A stretch of 56,996 nucleotides of DNA, taken from NCBI GenBank assembly GCA_944320745.1, contig CALUIN010000038.1, positions 1 through 56,996 on the forward strand. The letters run 5' to 3'. A program made the translations under genes and the position numbers. This stretch comes from an uncultured Alloprevotella sp. Lineage in GTDB: Bacteria > Bacteroidota > Bacteroidia > Bacteroidales > Bacteroidaceae. The notes under the pieces are model-generated. The model made no database searches, was not told the origin of the DNA, and saw only the letters and a list, made by a program, of their open reading frames with translations. Of this stretch, positions 18,201 through 26,686 are shown one piece after another (position 1 is the first letter of the stretch; the number at the start of each line of letters is the position of its first letter).

Positions 18201-18699
18201 CGTCGTTCTCTATGGTCAGTGCGCTGGAATTGTCCACGAGCATTTCAGTCTCGGGGAAAATAGACGTACCGTCCTTATACAGACTCTTCAGAACGCCGGA
18301 ATACAGGCTGGCATTCTGGTCCTTGTCGCCCTTGATGGCTATCTGTACCGGGTTATAGTCCGGCACTGCAATGTATAATGAGTTGACAAAAGTAGGCACC
18401 TTGATGGTGTACGCGCCATTGTCGTCGGTCAGTGCGGTATAGTAACGGTTGTTCAGTGCCTGTACCTGCACACCGGCCAAGGGCTGAAGCGTGGCTGCAT
18501 CGTAAACATGGCCAGAGACCTCCTTCATCTCGTACTCCGGCTGCGCGGACTTGCGGGCGACAACCGAAGAAGTAGACGCTGAGTCGGCTGATTCAGACGT
18601 AGTCTGAGCAGACAGGACGCAGGATCCCGACAACATTAACAGACATACGCCTGTGCGCAAAGCGCCGTGCATCAAATTGTTTCTTCTATTCTTATTCAT
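15289..18699 (-). CDS. SusC/RagA-type TonB-dependent outer-membrane transporter (second pair)
   Basis: A 1136-residue outer-membrane beta-barrel that imports a substrate with energy from TonB. From the ATG at 18697-18699 there is a signal peptide ending near VLSAQ, then a carboxypeptidase-regulatory-like domain (VSGHVYDAATLQPLAGVQVQ), then a plug domain with the SusC hallmarks PLVVVDGVVW and VLTNGTALYGARGGNGV, then a long barrel ending in NFNLGVTINL. The upstream TTG at 18721 would only add an untypical leader. It lies 30 nt behind a fasciclin gene, in the same operon as a first SusC with which it shares only family-level similarity, so the two pairs are not a recent duplication. The substrate cannot be read from the sequence. 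Confidence 0.94.
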   Translation of the reverse strand: MNKNRRNNLMHGALRTGVCLLMLSGSCVLSAQTTSESADSASTSSVVARKSAQPEYEMKEVSGHVYDAATLQPLAGVQVQALNNRYYTALTDDNGAYTIKVPTFVNSLYIAVPDYNPVQIAIKGDKDQNASLYSGVLKSLYKDGTSIFPETEMLVDNSSALTIENDVENQLNSSVRTISRGGLPAQGAAMFINGMNSLNINAQPLVVVDGVVWDMQYDRTTLHDGFFTNVFNIIDTEDIESVQVLTNGTALYGARGGNGVILINTKRGKSMVTRINIRAFGGFEQSPELLKVMNASQYRNYVTDFLGTTQAAQDYFKNNTTVPPFMNEDPNYFFYPVYHNNTDWQKDLYRDAFTQNYKVSVEGGDDVAMYNLSLGYSQADATAEQNDFNRLNIRFNTDIVLFKNLTTAMDISYSRNAYNLRDNGWAADYTTRNISSPNVLGLIQAPFISPYSHYVIYDNGLYLGHTDKVYSGKNYTDANNPYRFAESFGYAGLVNPFWILSNGQGDNKNFQEQTQFAINVMPKYQINRYLTISNRFSYILNRNNEKYYLPNDGTPAKPVEGLGDVRSVVQTQFNKETTLFNDFRVDWKRQYAGHFINLIGGFRLASYSYGDSYITGYNNDNDKMPNITMSLQYKDYGGTSDKWMNLAYYFNADYNYMNKYFLNAGVTAEASSRFGTETDEGIKLFGVKWGLFPSVQAAWLMSSESWFDVPFVNYLKLSAGYEESGNDNVDYYAVRTYFENGKFLDNATGLFLSNIQNPKIQWETNHRVNVGVQTSLFNNRLALGLNYYWSKTTNLLTRQAVSDITGLSFMWTNDGALKNTGIDFSAHAVFLNTRNWKWEGGLTIGHYKNEMTDLPESDLNYIESYQLDEHGREIAGTRTTMHGYTSSIYGQDNILTAVGRPVGVFYGYQTAGVFASDAEASTAGKYGYLRYPTGLSQNPYRNFMAGDVHFVDQNGDGWISEADMVQIGDPNPDIFGNFYTSLTWKNLTLDVNFKYSLGNDVFNYQRSQLEGVNNIYNQTTAVVNRWRYNGQVTDIPRAMASDNDAWVNNERFSDRWIEDGSYLKLKKVRLTYKIPLTLSWLQGLSVWGEANNVFTVTKYLGQDPEVSCGTGVLYQGIDTGMLPQNRNFNLGVTINL

Positions 18700-18729
18700 C
18701 TTCTTCAATTTTAAAGTTAACAAGAACGC

Positions 18730-20535
18730 TTATTCTTCATCGCGCACCGGCTCAAGTATAACCTTGGCTATACTGAGCGCATGGCAGTTACCACGGCGCT
18801 GCTGTGCATAGGTCATCGTAAGACGAAGGTAGGGGAAGCTGCTATATCCGGAGGGGAGCGAATTGTAGGATTTCTCTAACTCAATGTCGTCCCAAATCAC
18901 GATCTTGGAAATGGAATCCTGAGGTACAGATATATTGTTGACAGCTGAACCGATGCGGTCACCATCGTCGTCGAACAACTCGGCGTTGAAGATAGGCGCT
19001 TCTACCTCTTCATTGCCCTCATTGTCATATGTGATATTACCCAAGTTCACACGGTTCGGCAACATCTGAACGGAAATTTTGTAATGACCGCTATAGACGT
19101 AATCCAAACGGAAATTAATACGCAAGGGGTTGTTACCGTCGACAACGAAATACTGATAGTAGTCGTCCTCCACTTCGCCGCTAACCTCCGGATTGCGGTT
19201 GTCAGAATTTAACTCGATCATCGTACCGTAGTCAGTGGTTGCACCGGTCACGCTGGCAAGGTTATTACTGTAATAAGCCGGCAATTCGCGGCGAGTGATA
19301 AACGTATAGGCGGGATCGTAGGTGTACGTATCAACCGCGAAGATATAACCATTGGATGCGCGCACAGGAGCCTTGCCACCGAACAGCGGATTCGGCTGGC
19401 CGGTACCTGCCAACGGATTGTACAGAATCATGTTGTTCGTCGTAATCAACGAGTCGGCATAGAGCACGTAGTTGATAACCGCGGCGGAGTCAGTACGGTC
19501 AATGCTGCTGAACGTAGCCGGCGAGATGAACATAGACTGTATGATGCCACTGTACGTGGACAACTCCGTCAACGAGTCGGTATTGAAACGCAGTGCGTCA
19601 GACCCGGTGTAAAGGAAGCTGTTCGAGCTCTGCTGCCACTCGTAGTTGTAACTGTCACCATAGCGGTACAAGGACGAAACGGTCTGATAGGCACCATCCC
19701 AAGCGTTGTTGGTCGGGATAATGGCGATATACAAACTGTCCTCGTCGCTCACAGAAGCCAGAGACGGATCCAGAATCTCGTTAGACGTCGTGAACACGGA
19801 ATCCACATACTCCATCTGGCCATTATCATTCATAGCACCCTCCGTGCTGGAGCTCTCGTTGAAAATGCGGTTCTCGTGAGCGTAGATAACGCTGTAGATT
19901 TTGGTAAACATCGAGTCGTTCTCCATATAATCATAAAGATTATAGGCGAAGGGCGACATGCCGTCCAAGACATGCAGCATACCATTAGAAGCGTTGATAT
20001 TTGCCATCTGGGGATCGATAGGCACATTGTTGAACGTGCCGGCAGCTGCGTCGTAATAGCTCAGCTTGGAGTTCATCATGCGAACCTGCTGACGCGAAGC
20101 CACGGACTCGTAGTTGAAACGAGCTATGTGGTTGCGCGCAAACTGGTTGGACACTTGGAAATCAATCTCACGCGCTGCCACTGAATCTGTGAGACGCAAC
20201 GCATCTGCCTGATCGAGCAGATCGAGATAATGACGGGCGTTATACGTCCCGTTCTTGGGCGCCCAAACAGTCAATTCCTGCGGCTGGTCAAGAAGCTCGG
20301 CATAGGTCTGTTTCTGGCCTTTATCGGTCTCGTCCTTCATGACCTTTGCCCGGCTGAGAATCATTGCTAAGGAATCCAGCTGAGGCGTCTCCGCAATGTT
20401 TTGCCAAAGCGTCTTGCTGCCGGAAACCGTTCCGGTCTGGATGTCGAAGTGGTCGTCGGTACATGCGCTCAGACCAAAGAGCAAGCCTGCTCCCAGCAGA
20501 CATCCTGTAATTCTATTGTGAAATAAATTTTTCAT
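18730..20535 (-). CDS. Fasciclin-domain surface lipoprotein (fourth fasciclin gene of the operon)
   Basis: A 601-residue lipoprotein from the ATG at 20533-20535, with lipobox LSAC followed by TDD. The N-terminal 200 residues look like a divergent FAS1 domain: LTVWAPKNGTYNA stands for the H1 motif and NASNGMLHVLDGMSPF for H2. A second FAS1-like segment may follow (SLYIAIIPTNNAWDGAY and later SNGYIFAVDTY). The C-terminal part (about 440-600) is beta-rich, with FRLDYVYSGHYKISVQMLPNR, and recalls the C-terminal domain of the two fasciclin genes upstream. It lies between those genes and the second SusC. A role in surface binding is inferred from the fold and context. Confidence 0.8.
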   Translation of the reverse strand: MKNLFHNRITGCLLGAGLLFGLSACTDDHFDIQTGTVSGSKTLWQNIAETPQLDSLAMILSRAKVMKDETDKGQKQTYAELLDQPQELTVWAPKNGTYNARHYLDLLDQADALRLTDSVAAREIDFQVSNQFARNHIARFNYESVASRQQVRMMNSKLSYYDAAAGTFNNVPIDPQMANINASNGMLHVLDGMSPFAYNLYDYMENDSMFTKIYSVIYAHENRIFNESSSTEGAMNDNGQMEYVDSVFTTSNEILDPSLASVSDEDSLYIAIIPTNNAWDGAYQTVSSLYRYGDSYNYEWQQSSNSFLYTGSDALRFNTDSLTELSTYSGIIQSMFISPATFSSIDRTDSAAVINYVLYADSLITTNNMILYNPLAGTGQPNPLFGGKAPVRASNGYIFAVDTYTYDPAYTFITRRELPAYYSNNLASVTGATTDYGTMIELNSDNRNPEVSGEVEDDYYQYFVVDGNNPLRINFRLDYVYSGHYKISVQMLPNRVNLGNITYDNEGNEEVEAPIFNAELFDDDGDRIGSAVNNISVPQDSISKIVIWDDIELEKSYNSLPSGYSSFPYLRLTMTYAQQRRGNCHALSIAKVILEPVRDEE

Positions 20536-20558
20536 TTGTGTATGATAATTTTTTGATT

Positions 20559-22658
20559 TTACCATATATCTTCTGGCTGAGGACCATTATAAATCTGTGT
20601 CGGCACATATTCAAAATAGTCCATGAAGAACTGCGCGTCCGTTTTCCTCAAAGCAGACTTGAAGCGGAAATAGTACGTCTTATCCGCCTGCAAGTTGGCA
20701 ACAGTTATGATACGACGTATGGCAGCATAATCACCGCCCCGCTGGCGGACCGGCGTGTCGGCCTTGCCGTTGGTCATCATAAAATACTGTGGCCCCTTCA
20801 AGTAGCCCATGTTTCGCAAGTTCTTTTCGTTTTCTGCATTTACAGCATTGTCCTCCACATCTGCGACCCAGGGTATTTCAGGATTACTCTCGCTCACCGT
20901 TTGCCGCTGGTCAAAGGGGAGACCAACAGGCGAAAGGCGCAAGGGATCGTCGCCGAAATAAATCTGGACCATACCACGCATGCTATTCAGGCTTACACCC
21001 ATGCGCAACTCGTACGTTCCATCCTTGGGAACCGGCGGAATGCGAAGCACTATGTCATACAGACCCGTGAACATCAATTCGTCGCCTTGAAAGTCATTCC
21101 AACTGGAGCCATCCGGGGACCACGCGGATGACAGATAAAGGATCCGCGTGTCATTGGACTCGTTCAGAATGTTGTCGAAGTAACCGTTGGGAAAACGCGT
21201 ATATTCTCCGCCTCGGTTATTATTCGTAGCAAGTTCCGGCAACATGGTTGCAGCGTCAATGCGGATACGCTCTCCGCCCAATCTGGATCTCGTAGTCTCA
21301 TCATAAAGCAAAATCTTATTGATGGGATAGTAGAAACCATTCTGAGCATTGTTATCGTACTCACCATTGGCTGCGGAGATCAGGATACCGGGGTCAGTAA
21401 CTCCGACTTCCGAATAATCTCCATCCCTGCCATTATTATAGACAGAGAACCTGTTCACGTAAATCTTATGATCCAAATCGTGCTCAAAACCGGCGTCGCC
21501 GACCTGAGTAATCTTGATCAGACCGCGATACTTACCCATGGTGGTATAATAGTCCCACACATTGGTCGGCATCTGCTGCGTCTGCGGATTACGCTTGTCG
21601 CCGTACATGTAATTGTACTCATTGTAGTGACTGACAAAACGGTCGTAAGCCATTCTGCCGTACAATAAATGATAAGCGACGAAGCGATTGACCGCATTAT
21701 CAGGACTGGTCAGATCGTCGTGATCTTCAGTACCATAAACGGCCTCACAACGCTGACTGATGATTTGCATCACTTCATCCCAGTTGGATACGTTTCCTTC
21801 AGCATCTGTCGACAGCTGAATGCCCCACTCTTGTGCGTACACCTCATCGGGCTCTACGAAAGCAGTAAAGCCGATGTAACGGCGTTGAGCAACCTGGAAT
21901 GTTCCCGGTACGCCGCTCTGCGTGTACGTCTCATCATGGTCTTCCTCTTCATACTCGACATCGCGGTCCTGTACCAAGGAATCTGCCCAGCTTGTCTGCT
22001 GCAACAGATATGTCATGATTTTCATGTTGCCTGCACTGCCAATCATATCCGCCAAGCTCTCTGAAGAAGGAGCAATTACAGCATCGACCTCATGGATCAT
22101 GGCATTGGATACTTCATGGTCCGAAGACAACACGCGGGAAGTGCCGTTTATCAGATAGTAGCTATCACCTTCTTCTTCAGACTCAAAGGAGCACGACAAA
22201 AGTCGGTCGTTCAAGTTGGACAAAAGGAAAGTGCCCGGTGTCGGGAAATCGCTGGTCTCGTAAGGACTATCATCCTTGTTGTCGATGATGCAGCTGTTAG
22301 CCACCAACTGAGCCTGCTCGTAGGACATCTGGCCCACCGAGGCAAGACCTAAAGTCTGAAGATAAGCAGCGACGGCATCATTGTTCGGCGCAAAGATAGT
22401 ATAGTTTCCACGCGAGGACAACACACTTGTCAGCGATGAAGCGTTATCTGCATTTCCTAAGCGGACGCGGTCGAATATGGCTTTGATGCTGGAATATTTC
22501 TCCGGATTGTTGGCGAAATAGTCAGAAGCAGTTTCCTCTGTCGCAATGGCAAAGTTATCCGTACTGATGTCTTCCGTACAACCTGCGAAAAAGACTCCAG
22601 TCAGCAGCATCAGGAAACATCCTAACACATTATTGAAGCGGCAAATCAAGCTCTTCAT
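20559..22658 (-). CDS. Fasciclin-domain surface lipoprotein (third fasciclin gene, tandem duplicate)
   Basis: A 699-residue lipoprotein, signal peptide with lipobox FAGC followed by TED. The FAS1 domain (about 50-225) has a clear H1 motif YTIFAPNNDAVAAY and an H2-like SNAMIHEVDAVIAP. A second FAS1-like region follows (RRYIGFTAFVEPDEVYAQEW, NAVNRFVAYHLLYGRMAY). The C-terminal 230 residues form a separate beta-rich domain ending FEYVPTQIYNGPQPEDIW. It is about three quarters identical by eye to the next gene upstream (22680-24785) over its whole length, including an identical 9-residue C-terminus, so the two arose by tandem duplication. The role is unknown; surface exposed by prediction. Confidence 0.88.
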   Translation of the reverse strand: MKSLICRFNNVLGCFLMLLTGVFFAGCTEDISTDNFAIATEETASDYFANNPEKYSSIKAIFDRVRLGNADNASSLTSVLSSRGNYTIFAPNNDAVAAYLQTLGLASVGQMSYEQAQLVANSCIIDNKDDSPYETSDFPTPGTFLLSNLNDRLLSCSFESEEEGDSYYLINGTSRVLSSDHEVSNAMIHEVDAVIAPSSESLADMIGSAGNMKIMTYLLQQTSWADSLVQDRDVEYEEEDHDETYTQSGVPGTFQVAQRRYIGFTAFVEPDEVYAQEWGIQLSTDAEGNVSNWDEVMQIISQRCEAVYGTEDHDDLTSPDNAVNRFVAYHLLYGRMAYDRFVSHYNEYNYMYGDKRNPQTQQMPTNVWDYYTTMGKYRGLIKITQVGDAGFEHDLDHKIYVNRFSVYNNGRDGDYSEVGVTDPGILISAANGEYDNNAQNGFYYPINKILLYDETTRSRLGGERIRIDAATMLPELATNNNRGGEYTRFPNGYFDNILNESNDTRILYLSSAWSPDGSSWNDFQGDELMFTGLYDIVLRIPPVPKDGTYELRMGVSLNSMRGMVQIYFGDDPLRLSPVGLPFDQRQTVSESNPEIPWVADVEDNAVNAENEKNLRNMGYLKGPQYFMMTNGKADTPVRQRGGDYAAIRRIITVANLQADKTYYFRFKSALRKTDAQFFMDYFEYVPTQIYNGPQPEDIW

Positions 22659-22679
22659 ATGCGCTGATCGTTCAAGATT

Positions 22680-24785
22680 TTACCATATATCTTCCGGCTG
22701 CGGACCATTGTAAACCTGTGTGGGCACAAATTCAAAATAGTCAAGGAAGAACTGAGCATCCGTTTTTCTCAATGCAGACTTGAATCGCAGATAATACGTT
22801 TCGTCAGCCCGCATTTCCTGTACTGTAATAATTCTTCTGATCGCTGCCGCAGAACCGCCACGCATACGCACAGGCGTATCTGCCTGTCCATTCGTCATGG
22901 TAAAATACTGCGGCCCCTTGAGGTACCCGAGGTTACGCATGTTCTTGTCGTTCTCAGCATTCACAGCGTCATCCTCGACATCCGCAACCCAAGGAATATC
23001 CGGATTGCTCTCGCTCACTTGCTGGCGCTGGTCATAAGGCAAGCCGGCAGGAGCCAGACGCAAGGGATCATTGCCGAAATATATCTGGACCATCCCTCGA
23101 TTGGGATTCATAGCCACGCCCATGCGCAACTCATACGTACCGTCCTTAGGAACTGGCGGAAGACGGAGCACGAAGTCGTACAGTCCCGTAAACAGCCACT
23201 CGTCACCTTGGTAATCATTCCAAGTACCGGCAGTTCCGGACCATCCGTGAGTCAGATACAAGATATTCGTCTCGTTCGACTCGAGCATGATGTTGTCAAA
23301 GAAGCCGTTCGGATAATAGGTGTAGTGACCTCCACGTGTATTATTCGACGCAACTTCAGGCAGCATGGTACACAGATCTATACGCAAGCGCTCACTCCCC
23401 AAGTTATTCCGGGTCTCGTCCGAATAAAGAAGAATCTTATTAATCGGGTAGTAGAACCCGTTCTGAGCATTGTTGTCAAACTCCCCGTTATCCGGAGAAA
23501 TCAGGACACCCGCATCGGTCACACCCAACTCACTATAATCGCCATGACGGTCATTATCGTAAATGGACATGCGGTTGATGTAAATCTTATGGTCCAAGTC
23601 TTGCTCGAAGCCAGCGTCACCCACCTGTGTAATCTTCATCAACCCCCGGTACCGTCCCAACGTCGTGTAATAATCCCACACATTGGTCGGCATCTGTGTC
23701 GTCTGAGGATTTCTGGTATCGCCATACTTATAATTGTACTCATTGTAATGAAGTACAAATCTGTCATAGGCCATTTTTCCATACATGAGGTGATAGGCTA
23801 CGAAGCGATTGACGGCATTGTCCGGGCTCGTCAGATCGTCAACATCCTCTTGGCCATAAACGGCCTGACAATGCTGGCTGATTACCTGCATTACATCGTC
23901 CCAGTTCGTCACGTTGCCCTCAGCGTCAGTCGCCAGATTGATACCCCACTCCTGCGCATAAACCTCATCAGGTTCTACGAAGGCGGTGTAACCAATATAG
24001 CGGCGCTGCGGCACGTTGAACGGTCCGCCAACCACGCCCGTTTGATTAAAGGTCTCGTCATGCTGTATCTCCTCGTACTCAAGGTCACGATCGACCAACA
24101 TGGAGTCTGCCCATGTCGTCTGACGAAGAAGATAAGCCATGATTTTCATATTGTCGGCCGCCGCAATCATGTCAGGCAACATCTCATCAGAAGGAGCGAT
24201 GACGGTGTTGACCTCATGAATCATAGCGTTGGACACTTCTATGTCGCTCGACAATACTTTCGACTCTCCGTTAATCAAGTAATAGCTGTCTCCTCCATCT
24301 TCCGTCTCGAAAGAACACGTCAAAAGACGGTCGTTCAGGTTCGGAATGGCGAAGGACCCGGGTGTCGGGAAATCACTGGTCTCATACGGAGTCTCTTCTA
24401 TGTTGTCTATGATACAACTGTTGGCTATCAGTTGTGCCTGCTCATAAGACAACTCGTCGAGGTTCGTCACACCCAGCGACTGCATGTAAGCATTCACCGC
24501 AGAATCGTTGGGAGCGAAAATTGTATAATTACCGCGAGAAGACAGCACGCTTGTTAAGGAAGACGCATTGTCCGCATCCCCCAACCGCACGCGGTCGAAG
24601 ATGGCCTTGATGCAGGAGAACTTGTCCGGATTATTGGCAAAGTAATCTGAGGCTGTCTCCTCCGTCGCAATGGCGAAGTTGTCCTTACTAATATCCTCAG
24701 AACAAGCCGACAATCCAAAGCATGCTACCAACATCAGGAAACCACCTAACGCCGCATACACGATTTGACGAATATGTATTCTCAT
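22680..24785 (-). CDS. Fasciclin-domain surface lipoprotein (second fasciclin gene, tandem duplicate)
   Basis: A 701-residue lipoprotein from the ATG at 24783-24785 (MRIHIRQIVYAALGG), with lipobox LSAC and SED after the cysteine. An ATG at 24806 would add seven residues and is possible. The layout is the same as its downstream twin: FAS1 domain with YTIFAPNDSAVNAY and MIHEVNTVIAP, a second FAS1-like part, then a beta-rich C-terminal domain (TYELRMGVAMNPNRGMVQIYF, ending NGPQPEDIW). The two copies differ evenly along their length, so the duplication is not very recent and both appear to be under selection. It lies 26 nt behind the first SusD. Confidence 0.88.
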   Translation of the reverse strand: MRIHIRQIVYAALGGFLMLVACFGLSACSEDISKDNFAIATEETASDYFANNPDKFSCIKAIFDRVRLGDADNASSLTSVLSSRGNYTIFAPNDSAVNAYMQSLGVTNLDELSYEQAQLIANSCIIDNIEETPYETSDFPTPGSFAIPNLNDRLLTCSFETEDGGDSYYLINGESKVLSSDIEVSNAMIHEVNTVIAPSDEMLPDMIAAADNMKIMAYLLRQTTWADSMLVDRDLEYEEIQHDETFNQTGVVGGPFNVPQRRYIGYTAFVEPDEVYAQEWGINLATDAEGNVTNWDDVMQVISQHCQAVYGQEDVDDLTSPDNAVNRFVAYHLMYGKMAYDRFVLHYNEYNYKYGDTRNPQTTQMPTNVWDYYTTLGRYRGLMKITQVGDAGFEQDLDHKIYINRMSIYDNDRHGDYSELGVTDAGVLISPDNGEFDNNAQNGFYYPINKILLYSDETRNNLGSERLRIDLCTMLPEVASNNTRGGHYTYYPNGFFDNIMLESNETNILYLTHGWSGTAGTWNDYQGDEWLFTGLYDFVLRLPPVPKDGTYELRMGVAMNPNRGMVQIYFGNDPLRLAPAGLPYDQRQQVSESNPDIPWVADVEDDAVNAENDKNMRNLGYLKGPQYFTMTNGQADTPVRMRGGSAAAIRRIITVQEMRADETYYLRFKSALRKTDAQFFLDYFEFVPTQVYNGPQPEDIW

Positions 24786-24811
24786 AATCAACATAACAAG
24801 ATACATTCACA

Positions 24812-26680
24812 TTAATTGGAAGAATAACGCTCCCAAACGGGGTTCTGCTCCAACTGACCTCCATATTCAACACCATTGACGCGAAGTTCTTCGCTGTAAA
24901 TCGGGTTGTAGAGAGCCCAGATGGTACGCATGCGCCCGCGCACAGCCGAAGCAAGGGTGATGTAGTTCTGCAGCACCTCAGGCGGGTCGTTAGTAGCCTC
25001 ACACTGACGGACTATGTCGAACCAACGCTTGCCCTCGGTAACGAACTCACGCTGGCGCTCGTAGTAAACCATAGTCAGAAGTTCGCCTGCCGTATGGCCA
25101 TTACCTGCCGTAGCGTAATCTTCGTTCAGACGGTCCGAACGCAGGTCGGAGGAAACCGAAGTATTCGTAGTCGGTTCGAGTGCCGGATTGGAACGATCGA
25201 AGAGCGCGTTGCAAAGATGGAAGCCTTCGTTTACATTCTCGTCGTTCTTGGCATTGGTCGTGGAAGCGACAGAACGGGCAATTGCCTCAGCCTTAATCAA
25301 CATAATATCCGACAAGCGGTAAACCGGCCAGTTCGCATTGTTCGTACCGCTATAGTTACTGCTTGAGATACCCTCCGTCATATCCTCCAGATTGCTTATG
25401 GACAAGCTGGAAACAATGTTCTTATGCACAGGGGGTTGAGAAGCATTTGCGGTTGTGTAGTTAAACGTCTCAAGCAGACGGATGTCTACCTTACCGAAAC
25501 CGCGCTCAGGAGCGTAGGTTGCAGATGCAGAACCGGTCAAAGCATTGTTGCCCACCATATACTCGGGTACCAAACCGTTATCCACACTGCTGAGGTAAGT
25601 ACGAATCGTTGAGTTGACAGTGTTTACTCCATCATACTGCAATTCGAAAATAGACTCAGTGGAGTTCTTCGACACCCAAAGAGAATTGTAGACATTGTCG
25701 TAAACATTCTCATGTGCGAACGATGTCACGTACGTCAGATAAGGATAACGTTCATTCTCCGGTGCTGACATACCAGGATTTTCGTCCAACAGCTCGTCAT
25801 AGTCCTGCTGGAAATAGGCCAGACATGCGTCTGCACACTCAATAGAACGCTGGAAGCAGTCAGCACTCATGGTATTCAGAGAATCCGTAGCCAGAGTGTC
25901 ACCGGCGGCATTCGTCATCACGTCTCCCTTTGCCGTAGAGTTCAGCAACATACAGCCTTGCCACAAGTACATATCGGCCATGAGGGCATAAATGCTACGC
26001 TTGTTAAAGCGACCCTTATTGTCCGAATTGTTGCCATAGTCCTCTGCGGCATACGTAACGGCCTCCTCCAGCTGCGACAGCAAGTCGTTCAGAATCACGA
26101 CACCCTGGGTGGCAGCCACACGGCTGTTCATGGCCTCCGCATCAGTCGTAACTGATTTCGTAACGTAGGGTACGTTGCGGAAAGAGCGCACAAGGTAGAA
26201 ATAATAGAGCGCGCGGAGAGAAATCATCTCGGCCTTGATAGGATTCCAATCGCCGCGGCGGAAACTGGGATCTACCTCATTGCCAGGCTCAGTCATCGCT
26301 TCGCCGTGCTCCAGCACCTGGTTACAATAGTTTATGCCGGTATAGAAGGGTGCCCAGTTGAACATATCCTCCGTAGGTTGCAGGATGGCTTGCTGCAAGT
26401 GCTGGATGTTTGTCTGGGTCATGTCGTTCAACGAGAGGTTGTCCGACCGCAATTCACCCCAGATCAGGATTCTTGATGTCACATCTGCATCGGTCATTTT
26501 CTTATACGCCGCAGAACGGACATTGTCCAAGTCGTTTTTGTCCTTCCAGAAGTCGTCTTCTGTGATGCTGTTCGTCGGAAGGACGGTCAGATAGTCTTCG
26601 CAGGACGTCATACCCATGCCGAAAAGCAGGCCAACGACAAGGAACAACCGATTATAAAATTTCATATTCTTCATTTTCAT
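24812..26680 (-). CDS. SusD/RagB-type outer-membrane lipoprotein (first pair)
   Basis: A 622-residue substrate-binding lipoprotein. Signal peptide with lipobox GMTSC, then EDYLTVLPTNSITEDDFWKDKNDL, a typical SusD mature N-terminus. The helical TPR-like core shows in LRALYYFYLVRSFRNVPYVTK and KRSIYALMADMYLWQG, and the C-terminal REFVTEGKRWFDIVRQCE is a strong SusD family motif. It starts 6 nt after its SusC stop codon, as expected for a SusCD pair. It has normal length, unlike the extended SusD at the end of the operon. Confidence 0.95.
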   Translation of the reverse strand: MKMKNMKFYNRLFLVVGLLFGMGMTSCEDYLTVLPTNSITEDDFWKDKNDLDNVRSAAYKKMTDADVTSRILIWGELRSDNLSLNDMTQTNIQHLQQAILQPTEDMFNWAPFYTGINYCNQVLEHGEAMTEPGNEVDPSFRRGDWNPIKAEMISLRALYYFYLVRSFRNVPYVTKSVTTDAEAMNSRVAATQGVVILNDLLSQLEEAVTYAAEDYGNNSDNKGRFNKRSIYALMADMYLWQGCMLLNSTAKGDVMTNAAGDTLATDSLNTMSADCFQRSIECADACLAYFQQDYDELLDENPGMSAPENERYPYLTYVTSFAHENVYDNVYNSLWVSKNSTESIFELQYDGVNTVNSTIRTYLSSVDNGLVPEYMVGNNALTGSASATYAPERGFGKVDIRLLETFNYTTANASQPPVHKNIVSSLSISNLEDMTEGISSSNYSGTNNANWPVYRLSDIMLIKAEAIARSVASTTNAKNDENVNEGFHLCNALFDRSNPALEPTTNTSVSSDLRSDRLNEDYATAGNGHTAGELLTMVYYERQREFVTEGKRWFDIVRQCEATNDPPEVLQNYITLASAVRGRMRTIWALYNPIYSEELRVNGVEYGGQLEQNPVWERYSSN

Positions 26681-26686
26681 GGATGA

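Noticed and set aside
15355-18378. Long plus-strand ORF (1007 codons)
   Set aside because: Antisense to the second SusC gene; its translation has no recognisable domain.
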